Positions 1 to 6,494 are shown, counted from the first letter of the stretch. The stretch is DNA of 34,352 nucleotides from Thermoplasmatota archaeon (GCA_016928095.1 JAFGLL010000096.1:1-34352); one strand, 5' to 3'. A program made the numbers and translations. Notes: a model not told the origin generated them from the letters alone.

Positions 1-53
1 ATAAAAGTTGTTTTCTCCTGTGTCCAGTAATTTCCTGAAAGAGATTTTCTTCT

Positions 54-171
54 GTCCCATTATCGTTGTTTTCCGATTTCAGAAAATACAATGATATGAT
101 TTTTCTTCCGTCCCGAAAACGTTGGCATTCTGTCCCGTATCGGTTGGTGGAATTCTGTCCCGAAAACGTTG
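54..171 (+). repeat. Left array of degenerate ~22-28-base direct repeats
   Basis: Four copies of a 15-base core are visible at 54-68, 110-124, 132-146 and 157-171. The two best copies read GTCCCGAAAACGTTG, usually preceded by TTCT, and the first and last are followed by TTTTC. Copy starts are 56, 22 and 25 bases apart, so the copies are neither evenly spaced nor identical, unlike a CRISPR array. The tail of a further unit (GTTGTTTTC) lies at 7-15. The core ACGTTGTTTKC recurs on the minus strand in the array near 6296-6494. Function is unknown: it could be protein-binding iterons, recombination sites or remnants of a mobile element. Confidence 0.6.
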
Positions 172-198
172 TTTTCAAATATGTCAAAGGTAAAAATT

Positions 199-243
199 AA
201 CCTCCCTAAGGGGGAGCCTGTTCGGCTCTGTGATAAGGAGGTT
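199..243. repeat. Remnant (copy C) of the dispersed hairpin element
   Basis: This 45-base block carries nested inverted repeats: outer arms AACCTCC (199-205) and GGAGGTT (237-243), and an inner hairpin GAGCC (214-218) / GGCTC (224-228). The stretch GGGAGCCTGTTCGGCTCTG followed by TGATAAGGAG closely matches the distal end of copy B at 4408-4435 (GGGAGCCTGCTCGGCCCTG, TGATCGGAG). It is therefore read as the surviving end of a third copy whose body is lost. A short T-run follows the hairpin in minus-strand orientation, so it could also act as a terminator for the toxin operon that ends at 406. Confidence 0.55.
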
Positions 244-405
244 CATGTAATTATTCAGGATAAGGCTCTTCACCATGATGATGATCGTTTTTCATTTTCA
301 TCTCATTATCTGCATACTCGTTAGTTATATGACCTAACGATAGTGAGGCAAGGTGCGAAACGACGATGAGTTGACAAGCAACTCGATAAAAAATCAACCA
401 TGATC
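244..405. other. Intergenic stretch with two perfect inverted repeats
   Basis: No gene is seen here. Two perfect inverted repeats lie downstream of the toxin gene: TCGTTAG (318-324) / CTAACGA (334-340), and GAGTTG (368-373) / CAACTC (379-384). On the minus strand a T6 run (complement of 388-393) comes just after the toxin stop and before the second hairpin. It is a plausible archaeal T-tract terminator. The role of the hairpins is not known. Confidence 0.4.
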
Positions 406-675
406 CTATTTTTGTTTGTATACGTTATCATGATGATCAAAATCAACAAATGTTACTGTCTTTGATTCCTCATCTATACTGAATGTAAGGACAAAATTTG
501 TATCTATATGAACACGTTTCAAATGTTGTAGCGGTTTCTTTAAATTTTTATATCGATTAGGTTCTTGAACAATTTCGGATATCTTTTTAAAAATAATATC
601 ATATTTCCGTTTATCCTTCCGGGCCATTTTATCAAGGATCTTATCAAGTTCTGGCTTGATATCGATGTAATACAT
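406..675 (-). CDS. relE: RelE/ParE-family mRNA-interferase-type toxin
   Basis: The 89-residue product matches the archaeal RelE/YafQ-like fold: an amphipathic N-terminal helical pair, then the segments YKNLKKPLQHLKRVHID and TFVDFDHHDNVY, which are typical of this family near its C-terminus. RelE toxins cleave or block mRNA on the ribosome and are held inactive by a cognate antitoxin. The ATG follows the stop of the upstream gene with no gap (TAA then ATG), so the two are almost certainly co-transcribed and translationally coupled. Length is normal for the family and nothing looks broken. Toxicity in this organism is inferred, not shown. Confidence 0.85.
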   Translation of the reverse strand: MYYIDIKPELDKILDKMARKDKRKYDIIFKKISEIVQEPNRYKNLKKPLQHLKRVHIDTNFVLTFSIDEESKTVTFVDFDHHDNVYKQK

Positions 676-912
676 TTATTCATACCTCTTTCGAAGATCA
701 TCGAGACTTCCAACCTTAATATTCTTTTGTTTCTCGATCCGTTCGATCTTTTCGACATAAGAGGGTTTTAACTCCGGTTCAAGAATATCTTCTTCGTATT
801 TTACAGCCATTACTTCGATAGCCTCAGATTTATTCCGCAACCCGTACTGGGCCTTGATGATATTAAGGACCCTGTTGGTGTGCTCGTTTATTGTCACAAA
901 GGCTTGAACCAT
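676..912 (-). CDS. DUF2683-type antitoxin partner of the RelE toxin
   Basis: The 78-residue protein begins MVQAFVTINEHTNRVLNIIK and continues with a YGLRNKSEAIEVM segment, the usual layout of DUF2683 proteins. These are small archaeal ribbon-helix-helix-like antitoxins found directly upstream of RelE genes. The N-terminal half should bind DNA and autorepress the pair. The acidic and basic C-terminal half (about 45-78, ending LDDLRKRYE) should wrap around the toxin. It abuts the toxin gene exactly. The start is supported by a TATA box 33-43 bases upstream. Assignment rests on family pattern and context. Confidence 0.85.
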   Translation of the reverse strand: MVQAFVTINEHTNRVLNIIKAQYGLRNKSEAIEVMAVKYEEDILEPELKPSYVEKIERIEKQKNIKVGSLDDLRKRYE

Positions 913-926
913 AGGAACACCTTAGA

Positions 927-968
927 TATTAACATGGAATATATCTTATATAAATATGTCGTTAACAT
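927..968 (-). promoter_or_regulatory. Promoter/operator region of the RelE-type module
   Basis: On the minus strand a TATA element ATTTATATAAG (complement of 945-955) lies 33-43 bases before the antitoxin ATG. It is bracketed by two direct copies of TTAACAT (928-934 and 962-968), and a GATATT/ATATC imperfect inverted repeat surrounds the nearer copy. Flanking repeats around a TATA box are what an autorepressing antitoxin would use. Operator status is inferred. Confidence 0.5.
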
Positions 969-1105
969 TTGCTGGAGTAATACAGCTCAGGATAATATAG
1001 ATACGTACTAAAGGGTTGCTCGTCATTTTCACTTAACCTCGATCATGCGAAACAATACTATCTTTTCCCTGAGTTCACATGGGGAAATCTCTCTGAGATC
1101 CTTAC

Positions 1106-1226
1106 TTTTTTTCGCCGAGCAGGCCGGAAGGGTGAGTGGTGGAGGCCAGCGCAGGCGAAAGTGGGTGGGAGAAAGAGAAGAACCGTGAAACGAATTTTAC
1201 TTCGTTTCCGGTTCCGAACTCTTTCC
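1106..1226. repeat. Copy A of the dispersed hairpin element
   Basis: About 120 bases are nearly identical to copy B at 4279-4395. The element starts at a T-run, then TTCGCCGAGCAGGCCGG (from 1111), and contains a strong hairpin with arms GAACCGTGAAACGAA (1180-1194) and TTCGTTTCCGGTTC (1201-1214). Compared with copy B, a G-to-A change in the loop arm (CCAGC for CCGGC) weakens the inner GCCGG pairing. The distal part found in copy B is missing. Homology stops at 1226, 12 bases past the stop codon of the minus-strand glycosyltransferase gene (1239). It could be a MITE-like element, a structured 3'-UTR or a small RNA. The rest of the 913-1105 gap contains only the antitoxin promoter and no further gene. 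Confidence 0.75.
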
Positions 1227-1238
1227 AAAATAAGAACA

Positions 1239-2219
1239 TTATTTCTCGATGATATCGATCATCTTCGCACTTATTCTATTTACTCCATGCAGCATGATCC
1301 CGGTGAAGATCAGGAAGGATCCGATTATCCCGAGGAATGTCACTATGAACATCGTTCCGATCGGAAGCAGTCCGGTATTCCACTCGTAATTCAACTGGGT
1401 GTACAATATCACAAAGGGTATCAGGAATATCATGAAACCGCCGAGATACAAAAAGAACCTCAGCGGATGCCTCTCCCTCACCATCCTCATCGTATTCCCG
1501 ATAACTCTGAACCCGTGTCCCAGCGGCGCCTCGGAGCTTCCCTTCAGTCCTTCGTATTTTACGACGATCGGGACCTCCACTATCTTCAGGTGAGCATCAT
1601 TCGCATCGAAGAGGACCTCCATTGAAGCGTCCATCCTGTCCGTCGTTATCCTTATCTCTTTGAGAGCCTTTTTCGAGTAAGCCCTGTACCCGCTCTGAGA
1701 ATCGGATATGGACATGTTCGTCCCGAGGTTGAACGTCTGCGTTATCGCCTGTATCCCCACCATCCTGTACCTGGGGATCTCCTTCATCGCATCCTTTGAC
1801 TTGAACCTGGAACCGATGACTATGTCCGCTTTCCTTTTCTTCACGGGCTCTATCAGCGACGGGATGTGGTCCGGGTCGTGCTGCCCGTCGGAATCTATCA
1901 CAACAAGACAGTCGGCGTTCTCGCTCTGGCCTATCTTGAAACAGCTCCTCAGAGCGCCTCCGTATCCCTGGTTCTCCGCATGACGCACCACTTTAGCCCC
2001 GGCTTTAATGGCCATCTCGGAGGTCCTGTCGCCGGAGCAGTCATCGACAACGAACACGTTCCGGCAGTACCTCCTGCATTTGAGGACCGTGGAAGCGACG
2101 TAGTTCTCCTCGTTGAACGCGGGCATGCAGACAACGACCTTGAAGTCGTCTTCGTCGCTGCTATACAGTATGATATCATCCTTGAACGACGTATCCCTGT
2201 CCGGACTCATCATGATCAC
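1239..2219 (-). CDS. Family-2 glycosyltransferase, DPM1/AglJ-like, with C-terminal membrane helices
   Basis: The N-terminal ~220 residues form a GT-A domain of the dolichol-phosphate-mannose-synthase type: VCMPAFNEENYVAS near 31, VVDDCSGDRTSEMA, the metal-binding DSDGQHDPDHIP, then VIGSRF, SQSGYRAY and EVPIVVKYEGLKGS. Two hydrophobic helices end the protein (about 255-277 and 290-313). Such enzymes move a sugar from a nucleotide donor to a polyprenyl phosphate on the inner membrane face, for glycan assembly. The start is GTG at 2219, overlapping the upstream stop as GTGA; ATG codons at 2213 and 2210 are alternatives. It is probably co-transcribed with the degenerate paralogue upstream. The sugar specificity is unknown. 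GDP-mannose-derived sugars are plausible given gmd/rmd nearby. Confidence 0.85.
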   Translation of the reverse strand: MIMMSPDRDTSFKDDIILYSSDEDDFKVVVCMPAFNEENYVASTVLKCRRYCRNVFVVDDCSGDRTSEMAIKAGAKVVRHAENQGYGGALRSCFKIGQSENADCLVVIDSDGQHDPDHIPSLIEPVKKRKADIVIGSRFKSKDAMKEIPRYRMVGIQAITQTFNLGTNMSISDSQSGYRAYSKKALKEIRITTDRMDASMEVLFDANDAHLKIVEVPIVVKYEGLKGSSEAPLGHGFRVIGNTMRMVRERHPLRFFLYLGGFMIFLIPFVILYTQLNYEWNTGLLPIGTMFIVTFLGIIGSFLIFTGIMLHGVNRISAKMIDIIEK

Positions 2220-3124
2220 TTCTTTTCAGGAGGGGTGGACCTTTCCCATGTCTTCAATGCCCTCACTCTTTCCACCATGATCTTCATTGCGTTCAGCATC
2301 ACACCGGCTACCATAAGGAATCCCGATATCATCACCAGAAGGACGGTTATGAACGCTGTGGGATAGTAGAGATTCTGGTGAATATAGAAATAATTGATAG
2401 TGTAGAAACCGTTTGCCATCGCCACCAGGAATATGATCATTCCCGACCCGCCGTAGAACTTTAGCGGATTATTGTTCACCATTTTCCACAATCTTATCAG
2501 AGGCCTGTTCCTTATCCTTTTTTCCTCCTTCCTCATCCTTGCAACGGTCTCCATGGACCCAATGAACCTCTCGGAAACGATCCCGCGGGATTTGGCCATC
2601 TCGAGGAAAATATCCCTGACATCCTCCTCCCTCCGGGCAAGCATGTCGACGCTTTCCCGATCCAGAGCAATGCAACCGACGGTTTCATTACCTTTTCCCG
2701 GACGCACGTATTCAACCTGGAATTCCTCACCTTTTGCAAGTGCCTCCTCAGCGAGCATCACTGCATCCTCTGCGGTGTTCTCTCCGAGAAGGTCCAGAAT
2801 GATCGTGATCCTTGAACCCGTCCTCTGTGCTTCCAGGACCGCCCTCTTGAATATCACCGACCTGCCGTGTCTTGTGTTATACCTGACCACTTGAGCGCCG
2901 GCCATGTTGGATATAATGCTGGTGTCATCCGTGGATCCGTTATCGAAGACCGTTACGGAAACCCTTGCAGGACCTATATCGTTCTGCACCTTGAAGATGG
3001 TGGATGCTATCGTGACCTCGTTGTTCCATGCAAGGACCAGAACATTGATCTCTTTCTTTTTATCTTCCACTTTTCTTCCACCGTTTAATAATATTCTATG
3101 ATGATGGGTTATCCGGATATCCAC
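2216..3124 (-). CDS. Degenerate (probably inactive) GT2-family membrane protein
   Basis: The protein keeps the GT2 opening (LVLAWNNEVTIASTIFKVQ, VFDNGSTDDTS) and the C-terminal helix pair (about 220-245 and 255-280). Around residue 106 the metal-binding motif is ILDLLGENTAED, where the active neighbour has DSDGQHDP, and the VIGSRF and QSGYR acceptor-side motifs are absent. It is therefore likely a pseudoenzyme that partners or regulates the active transferase, which it overlaps by GTGA. The reading frame opens with GTG at 3124, but GTG at 3070, preceded by GGTGGAAG, is a better-supported start and begins VEDKKKEINVL. Family membership is well supported; the partner role is inferred. Confidence 0.7.
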   Translation of the reverse strand: MDIRITHHHRILLNGGRKVEDKKKEINVLVLAWNNEVTIASTIFKVQNDIGPARVSVTVFDNGSTDDTSIISNMAGAQVVRYNTRHGRSVIFKRAVLEAQRTGSRITIILDLLGENTAEDAVMLAEEALAKGEEFQVEYVRPGKGNETVGCIALDRESVDMLARREEDVRDIFLEMAKSRGIVSERFIGSMETVARMRKEEKRIRNRPLIRLWKMVNNNPLKFYGGSGMIIFLVAMANGFYTINYFYIHQNLYYPTAFITVLLVMISGFLMVAGVMLNAMKIMVERVRALKTWERSTPPEKK

Positions 3125-3128
3125 GGGA

Positions 3129-3407
3129 TCAACTGGAAAGCGATATCGGGAATTCCATCATCTTCAGCGAATCGGGGTCATCGAACGTCTGGACATTTCT
3201 TTCCCTGTCGAATATGGCGATGTCGAGGGCTTTCCTGTTGTAGCACCTGAAAGGTGTCTTAGGGTCGGAGATGCATTTCGGTTCGATGAAGAATTTTCCG
3301 TATTGTGCGGTTTTGAACAAAACGTTCATCTTTTTCTTTATTCTGGACCCTCCGAACCGGTTCCCGAGCGGTACATCGCAATCATTCTTTTTCTTGTACT
3401 TCTCCAT
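3129..3407 (-). pseudogene. GT2 glycosyltransferase fragment lacking the catalytic N-terminus
   Basis: The 92-residue frame aligns by eye with the central part of the active transferase at 1239-2219. Here PLGNRFGGSRIKKKM stands for VIGSRFKSKDAMKEI, CISDPKTPFRCYNRKALD for SISDSQSGYRAYSKKALK, and MMEFPIS for IVEVPIV. The nucleotide-binding half and the membrane helices are missing, and two in-frame TAA codons precede the ATG. It lies 4 bases upstream of the degenerate GT2 gene, but it carries later motifs than that gene's start, so the two are not one frameshifted gene. It is best read as the relic of a third GT2 copy. A short expressed protein cannot be excluded. Confidence 0.6.
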
Positions 3408-3478
3408 CTCATCGAATAATTATTAGTTATTCGCCCCGAGCGACGCGAGGATGAGCATCTTCGATACGAACGTTGGGT

Positions 3479-3901
3479 TCAGTGGTTTCTATTTACAATA
3501 TCATAGAGCTCCTTTGTTGAAAACCTCTTTAATTTTGTCTGCTTATCGAAATCCCTATCTTCACTCCAAATCCCATCTGTGTTAACCGCTAAACCAAGAG
3601 CTAGAAAGGGCGAATCATTAATATAGATTTTTTCCATTATTGATTCGGCAAGTTCAAGATGATCTCTGAACACATTCATGGGTATCAATTCAATTCTCTC
3701 TAGAAGGGATAGCAGTATTACATCGAATTCTCTGTCTGTCAACTTAGTTTTTTCTATCAGGTATTGTCGATGCCTATCTATCTCTGTGAGAATGTGATCA
3801 GGAGCGATGAAATCGAATTCCTCATCGAAGATCATCTTCCTCGTTAATGAATCCTTTATCAGTCCGGCCATGATCCTGTTGGAATCAATGACCAGTTTCA
3901 T
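3479..3901 (-). CDS. vapC: PIN-domain ribonuclease toxin (VapC-type)
   Basis: The 140-residue protein starts MKLVIDSNRIMAGLI, with the first PIN acidic residue at D6, and has a second acidic site around TEIDRH. It ends with the conserved block INDSPFLALGLAVNTDGIWSEDRDFDKQ, which supplies the remaining acidic residues of a metal-dependent RNase. VapC toxins cut tRNA or rRNA. Its ATG overlaps the end of the upstream antitoxin gene by 4 bases (ATGA), and both are on the same strand. Length and motif order are normal for archaeal VapC, so it looks intact. Confidence 0.85.
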   Translation of the reverse strand: MKLVIDSNRIMAGLIKDSLTRKMIFDEEFDFIAPDHILTEIDRHRQYLIEKTKLTDREFDVILLSLLERIELIPMNVFRDHLELAESIMEKIYINDSPFLALGLAVNTDGIWSEDRDFDKQTKLKRFSTKELYDIVNRNH

Positions 3902-4131
3902 GTGGATTGCTTCCTCTTATAATGTTTGTAGATACCTTCTTTGACCTTTTCATCAAGAGCCATAACCTCTTCTTCTGTCAGTTCACTCTCTTGGGTCAAT
4001 GTGTCGAGTAATGCCAACTTTTTAGCATAATCCGAGATTGCACGTCTTGCGATCTCACTCCATCTGATCTCACCGTGCTGTTTCATGATCATGTGGATGT
4101 CAGCCGGGACTGATAAGGTAATATTGGGCAT
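3898..4131 (-). CDS. vapB: VapB-type ribbon-helix-helix antitoxin
   Basis: The 77-residue protein opens with the strand-helix-helix pattern MPNITLSVPADIHMIMKQH followed by IRWSEIARRAISDYAKK, characteristic of small RHH DNA-binding antitoxins. The C-terminal half (about 45-77, LTEEEVMALDEKVKEGIYKH) should cover the PIN toxin encoded immediately downstream with a 4-base overlap. A perfect 18-base palindrome 18-35 bases upstream of its ATG is the likely autoregulatory operator. Assignment as the cognate partner rests on position. Confidence 0.85.
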   Translation of the reverse strand: MPNITLSVPADIHMIMKQHGEIRWSEIARRAISDYAKKLALLDTLTQESELTEEEVMALDEKVKEGIYKHYKRKQST

Positions 4132-4148
4132 ATGATTACCACACGGGT

Positions 4149-4172
4149 ATATGTGATTTCACATATTTATTG
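4149..4172 (-). promoter_or_regulatory. VapBC operator palindrome and TATA box
   Basis: A perfect inverted repeat, ATATGTGA-TT-TCACATAT, spans 4149-4166. It overlaps the minus-strand TATA-like AATAAATATG (complement of 4163-4172), 18-41 bases before the vapB ATG. A half-site with the same sequence TATGTGAAATC recurs at 4213-4223. The placement means a bound antitoxin would cover the core promoter. Confidence 0.65.
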
Positions 4173-4278
4173 ATTATCGTAATCGCTGAACCCGATTTAG
4201 GATAACTTCAATTATGTGAAATCCAATTATTAAAAATAAAGGATCATCCACAAAGAACATCAAAATATGATATTATTT

Positions 4279-4440
4279 TATTTTTCGCCGAGCAGGCCGG
4301 AAGGGTGAGCGGTGGAGGCCGGCGCAGGCGAATTGGGTGGGAAAAGAGAACCGTGAAGCGAATTTCCCTTTCGTTTCCGGTTCCTAACTCTTTCCGGATC
4401 CCTCCCGGGGAGCCTGCTCGGCCCTGTGATCGGAGAACGT
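4279..4440. repeat. Copy B, the fullest copy of the dispersed hairpin element
   Basis: The element is closed by an 11-base perfect inverted repeat, GCCGAGCAGGC (4287-4297) and GCCTGCTCGGC (4412-4422). Inside are the nested pairs TTCGCC (4284-4289)/GGCGAA (4327-4332) and GCCGG (4296-4300)/CCGGC (4319-4323). A long hairpin has arms GAACCGTGAAGCGAA (4348-4362) and TTCGTTTCCGGTTC (4370-4383). A G:U-tolerant change relative to copy A keeps this hairpin paired. The left strand of the 11-base repeat can pair either locally or distally, so two folds compete. The element ends exactly at the stop codon of the minus-strand gene at 4440. No protein-coding reading is convincing. Confidence 0.75.
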
Positions 4441-5378
4441 TAAGAAGTACATGTATCCAATGAATCAATTATCTTCAACTGACCTTCAAGAAGAGGTTCC
4501 AATCCCGTGATGATCCGATCCTTTATCGATAGAACGTTCACTTCTGATAACATGGATATGTGGTTCTGCAATTTCATCCTGTTAACACCGGACCTGTATA
4601 TCCTTCTATGATAATGAGATATGTTCTCTATACCCATTTTGAGAAGCGTTCTTGCCTCCGATGAAGGTTGATAGTAAGAAAAAGCAATGGAAAGATAGGG
4701 TTTCAGACCGGAGAGATGAAGTAATTTCATCAGATCAACATATCCGGTCCTAAGCATATCACCGATCAACTTCACTGATACCAGACCGGGATCTGAATTA
4801 AGATAATCCTTAAGCTTTTCGGTCGGGTAGAATTTCCCATTTTCCTTTATGAGAAAATTCCCCCGGACCATGAATTTGATATAGTTCTTCACCTGCTCCC
4901 TGTTCTGCCTGACCTTCTCCAGTTCCTTCCGATCAAGGCTGTCATTGAACCTGAAATAATTTGATATCTCCATCAGAGGGGTCATCGTATTTGCAACATT
5001 GGGGATCCTGGCAATGGATTCATAAGTGTTCCTTATCAGTTCCCTTTCAAGTATCTGATTGGTCTTGTAATCCTTCCGAACCAGTGATTCGACGAATTCT
5101 TCGTATGATCTCATGGAATAGTTGTAGACACCCGTATCGTTCAACTCGAACCTTATCTCCTCTAAGTCTGGTAATTTCTTGATCGTGTGATAGAAATCCT
5201 TCGAATCCGATATCTCGATCGGTATCTTCAAACCTACCTTGAATATGAAGGTGTTCCTGTCTTTGTCCTCCTCGGAACATGAGATATAGGTTCCGGGACC
5301 GAATTCCCTTTGGGCAAGAATCGGAGCCAAACGGTTCATCTGCTCCACATTAGCCACAAAGCTCGGAACATTTATCAT
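4440..5378 (-). CDS. Unknown protein with a possible winged-helix segment, partner of the C39-like peptidase
   Basis: I do not recognise this 312-residue protein. The frame opens further upstream at 5429, but ATG at 5378 (MINVPSFVANVEQ) is chosen because it overlaps the preceding stop as ATGA and has GGAGG about 10 bases upstream. The N-terminal ~110 residues look mixed alpha/beta. Around 170-215 a helix-rich block followed by NYIKFMVRGNFLIKENGKFY and PTEKLKDYL has the shape of a winged helix-turn-helix. The rest is helical and basic, with no membrane segment. Coupling to the peptidase gene suggests a regulator, antitoxin or substrate of that enzyme. This is inference from position. Confidence 0.65.
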   Translation of the reverse strand: MINVPSFVANVEQMNRLAPILAQREFGPGTYISCSEEDKDRNTFIFKVGLKIPIEISDSKDFYHTIKKLPDLEEIRFELNDTGVYNYSMRSYEEFVESLVRKDYKTNQILERELIRNTYESIARIPNVANTMTPLMEISNYFRFNDSLDRKELEKVRQNREQVKNYIKFMVRGNFLIKENGKFYPTEKLKDYLNSDPGLVSVKLIGDMLRTGYVDLMKLLHLSGLKPYLSIAFSYYQPSSEARTLLKMGIENISHYHRRIYRSGVNRMKLQNHISMLSEVNVLSIKDRIITGLEPLLEGQLKIIDSLDTCTS

Positions 5379-6046
5379 CTCAACCAGGCCTCCAGAGGCA
5401 TGTCCTTTTTCCTGAACCAGGAAATCCACCTGGGATAGTTGATTTCACTATCCCAGAAGGACATGAGTTGATCGCCATTAATAAATTTTGGGATATCAAG
5501 CCCTTTAGATGATCTTTTATAAAAATTACCAGCTGGATCGAAAAATTGAATGATGTCTTCTTCACGATCATAATCCAGTATGGTTATCACATGGGTCATG
5601 TCAGGATCACTCCAACTCTTCAGACCGAAGTGACCGAACCATCCGTTATCCACGGAAATGATTGGAAAGGAACAATCTGGGTTTCTGATGATCCGTAACA
5701 TCATTTCAAGATCCACGATCATATCTTTAGGAGTTATATCCAGGGGGAACGTAGAAGACGAGTTGATCTTTTCTTCAATAATAATTCCCTGGCCTTCGAT
5801 CTTTTGATTTATAATCCTTTTATAGTTCTTTAAAGGGAATGTCCCGTAAGGACCTTTACCATATAGACTGCTTGAAATATCCTTTATACTGAGAGGTGTA
5901 TCCTTATTGGTGATCTTTTTCATTTCTCTATTCCAGAACTCGTTGAGAATATTCCAGATAGAAGTTGGCCAGCATGTATCTGGTCTTTGCTGATACTTGA
6001 AAGACACCCCGATCTCTTCATAATTGGAATAAACACCTTTGATCAT
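5375..6046 (-). CDS. C39-like papain-fold cysteine peptidase
   Basis: The 223-residue protein has the hallmarks of the C39-like papain fold. Near residue 19 is QQRPDTCWPTSIWNILNEFW, with the oxyanion Gln and nucleophile Cys followed by a helix. Later comes MTHVITILDYDREEDIIQFF with the catalytic His, and DPAGNFYKR with the Asp. No signal peptide or membrane helix is seen, so it should act in the cytoplasm, unlike the C39 domains of bacteriocin exporters. The ATG has AAGGGAT about 6 bases upstream and an AT-rich TATA-like stretch near 6080-6091. It overlaps the next gene by ATGA. The substrate is unknown; a stand-alone peptidase with a tightly coupled partner resembles toxin or defence modules. 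Confidence 0.75.
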   Translation of the reverse strand: MIKGVYSNYEEIGVSFKYQQRPDTCWPTSIWNILNEFWNREMKKITNKDTPLSIKDISSSLYGKGPYGTFPLKNYKRIINQKIEGQGIIIEEKINSSSTFPLDITPKDMIVDLEMMLRIIRNPDCSFPIISVDNGWFGHFGLKSWSDPDMTHVITILDYDREEDIIQFFDPAGNFYKRSSKGLDIPKFINGDQLMSFWDSEINYPRWISWFRKKDMPLEAWLR

Positions 6047-6114
6047 GAATTAATCCCTTCGTGATCGATCAGATCCTTCTTTTAATTATTTCTCGAGGAG
6101 AGAGTCTACTAAAT

Positions 6115-6249
6115 CTAATACACAGTATCAATGTCTAAAGATGGGAATCCTTCATTCACACCGAATGAATCAAGGTATTCCTCGAAAAGTAAATCTGCAA
6201 GATATGAACCATCCTGTCCGGTTATACCAGTGATCAATGCTGTTTTCTC
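6115..6249 (-). pseudogene. gmd N-terminal fragment (Rossmann nucleotide-binding loop)
   Basis: Reading the minus strand from about 6249 gives [20 protein letters not shown]. This is nearly identical to the start of the intact GDP-mannose 4,6-dehydratase at 8730 ([20 protein letters not shown]). After FEE the sequence diverges (YLDSFGVNEGFPSLDIDTVY) and stops at 6115. There is no ATG, and TGA precedes the frame at 6256-6258. It is a relic of a second gmd-like gene or of a partial duplication, disconnected from any usable start. Confidence 0.75.
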
Positions 6250-6295
6250 AATTGTTCAACCCGTTCATTTCATACAGTCCGGATAATGAATTTCA

Positions 6296-6494
6296 TGCAA
6301 AAGACGTCACATTTCCATTCATCTGGATCTGCTCTCGCATACTTCCATCCATTATCCGTTAACCATTGCAAACAACGTCATACGAATTCATGCAAACAAT
6401 GTCATATTTCCATTGCAACCTCCGTTATATTATATTTAAACCGCGTGCAAAGGACGTTTGATGGATTTCACGCAAAAGAAGTCAGATCCAAATC
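6296..6494 (-). repeat. Right array of degenerate ~24-base direct repeats
   Basis: Units beginning TGCAAA or a variant are visible on the plus strand at 6296, 6367, 6391, 6414, 6446 and 6470. The clean spacing is 23-24 bases and weaker units lie between. On the minus strand the consensus is about TGACGTTGTTTGCATGAAAT, sharing the core ACGTTGTTTKC with the left array at 54-171. A TATA-like TTTAAATATA sits within the array. The whole gap 6047-6610 has no gene apart from the gmd fragment; 6495-6610 shows nothing recognisable. Confidence 0.55.

Noticed and set aside
54-171. Possible CRISPR array at the left edge
   Set aside because: The repeats are short, unequal in spacing and degenerate, with no spacer-sized unique segments and no cas genes nearby.
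1161-1625. Plus-strand frame of 154 codons across hairpin copy A and the glycosyltransferase gene
   Set aside because: It is the shadow of a well-supported minus-strand GT2 gene and shows no family motifs.
2216-3407. Idea that the GT2 fragment and the degenerate GT2 gene are one frameshifted gene
   Set aside because: The fragment contains motifs that belong after the nucleotide-binding domain, yet it lies upstream of that domain, so a simple frameshift cannot join them.
3410-3478. Short minus-strand frame ending MLILASLGANN between vapC and the GT2 fragment
   Set aside because: Only about 20 codons, preceded by a stop, with no recognisable family.
4244-4468. Minus-strand 74-codon frame over hairpin copy B
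   Set aside because: The sequence is explained by the repeated element; the product is Pro/Arg-rich without motifs and overlaps the stop of a real gene.
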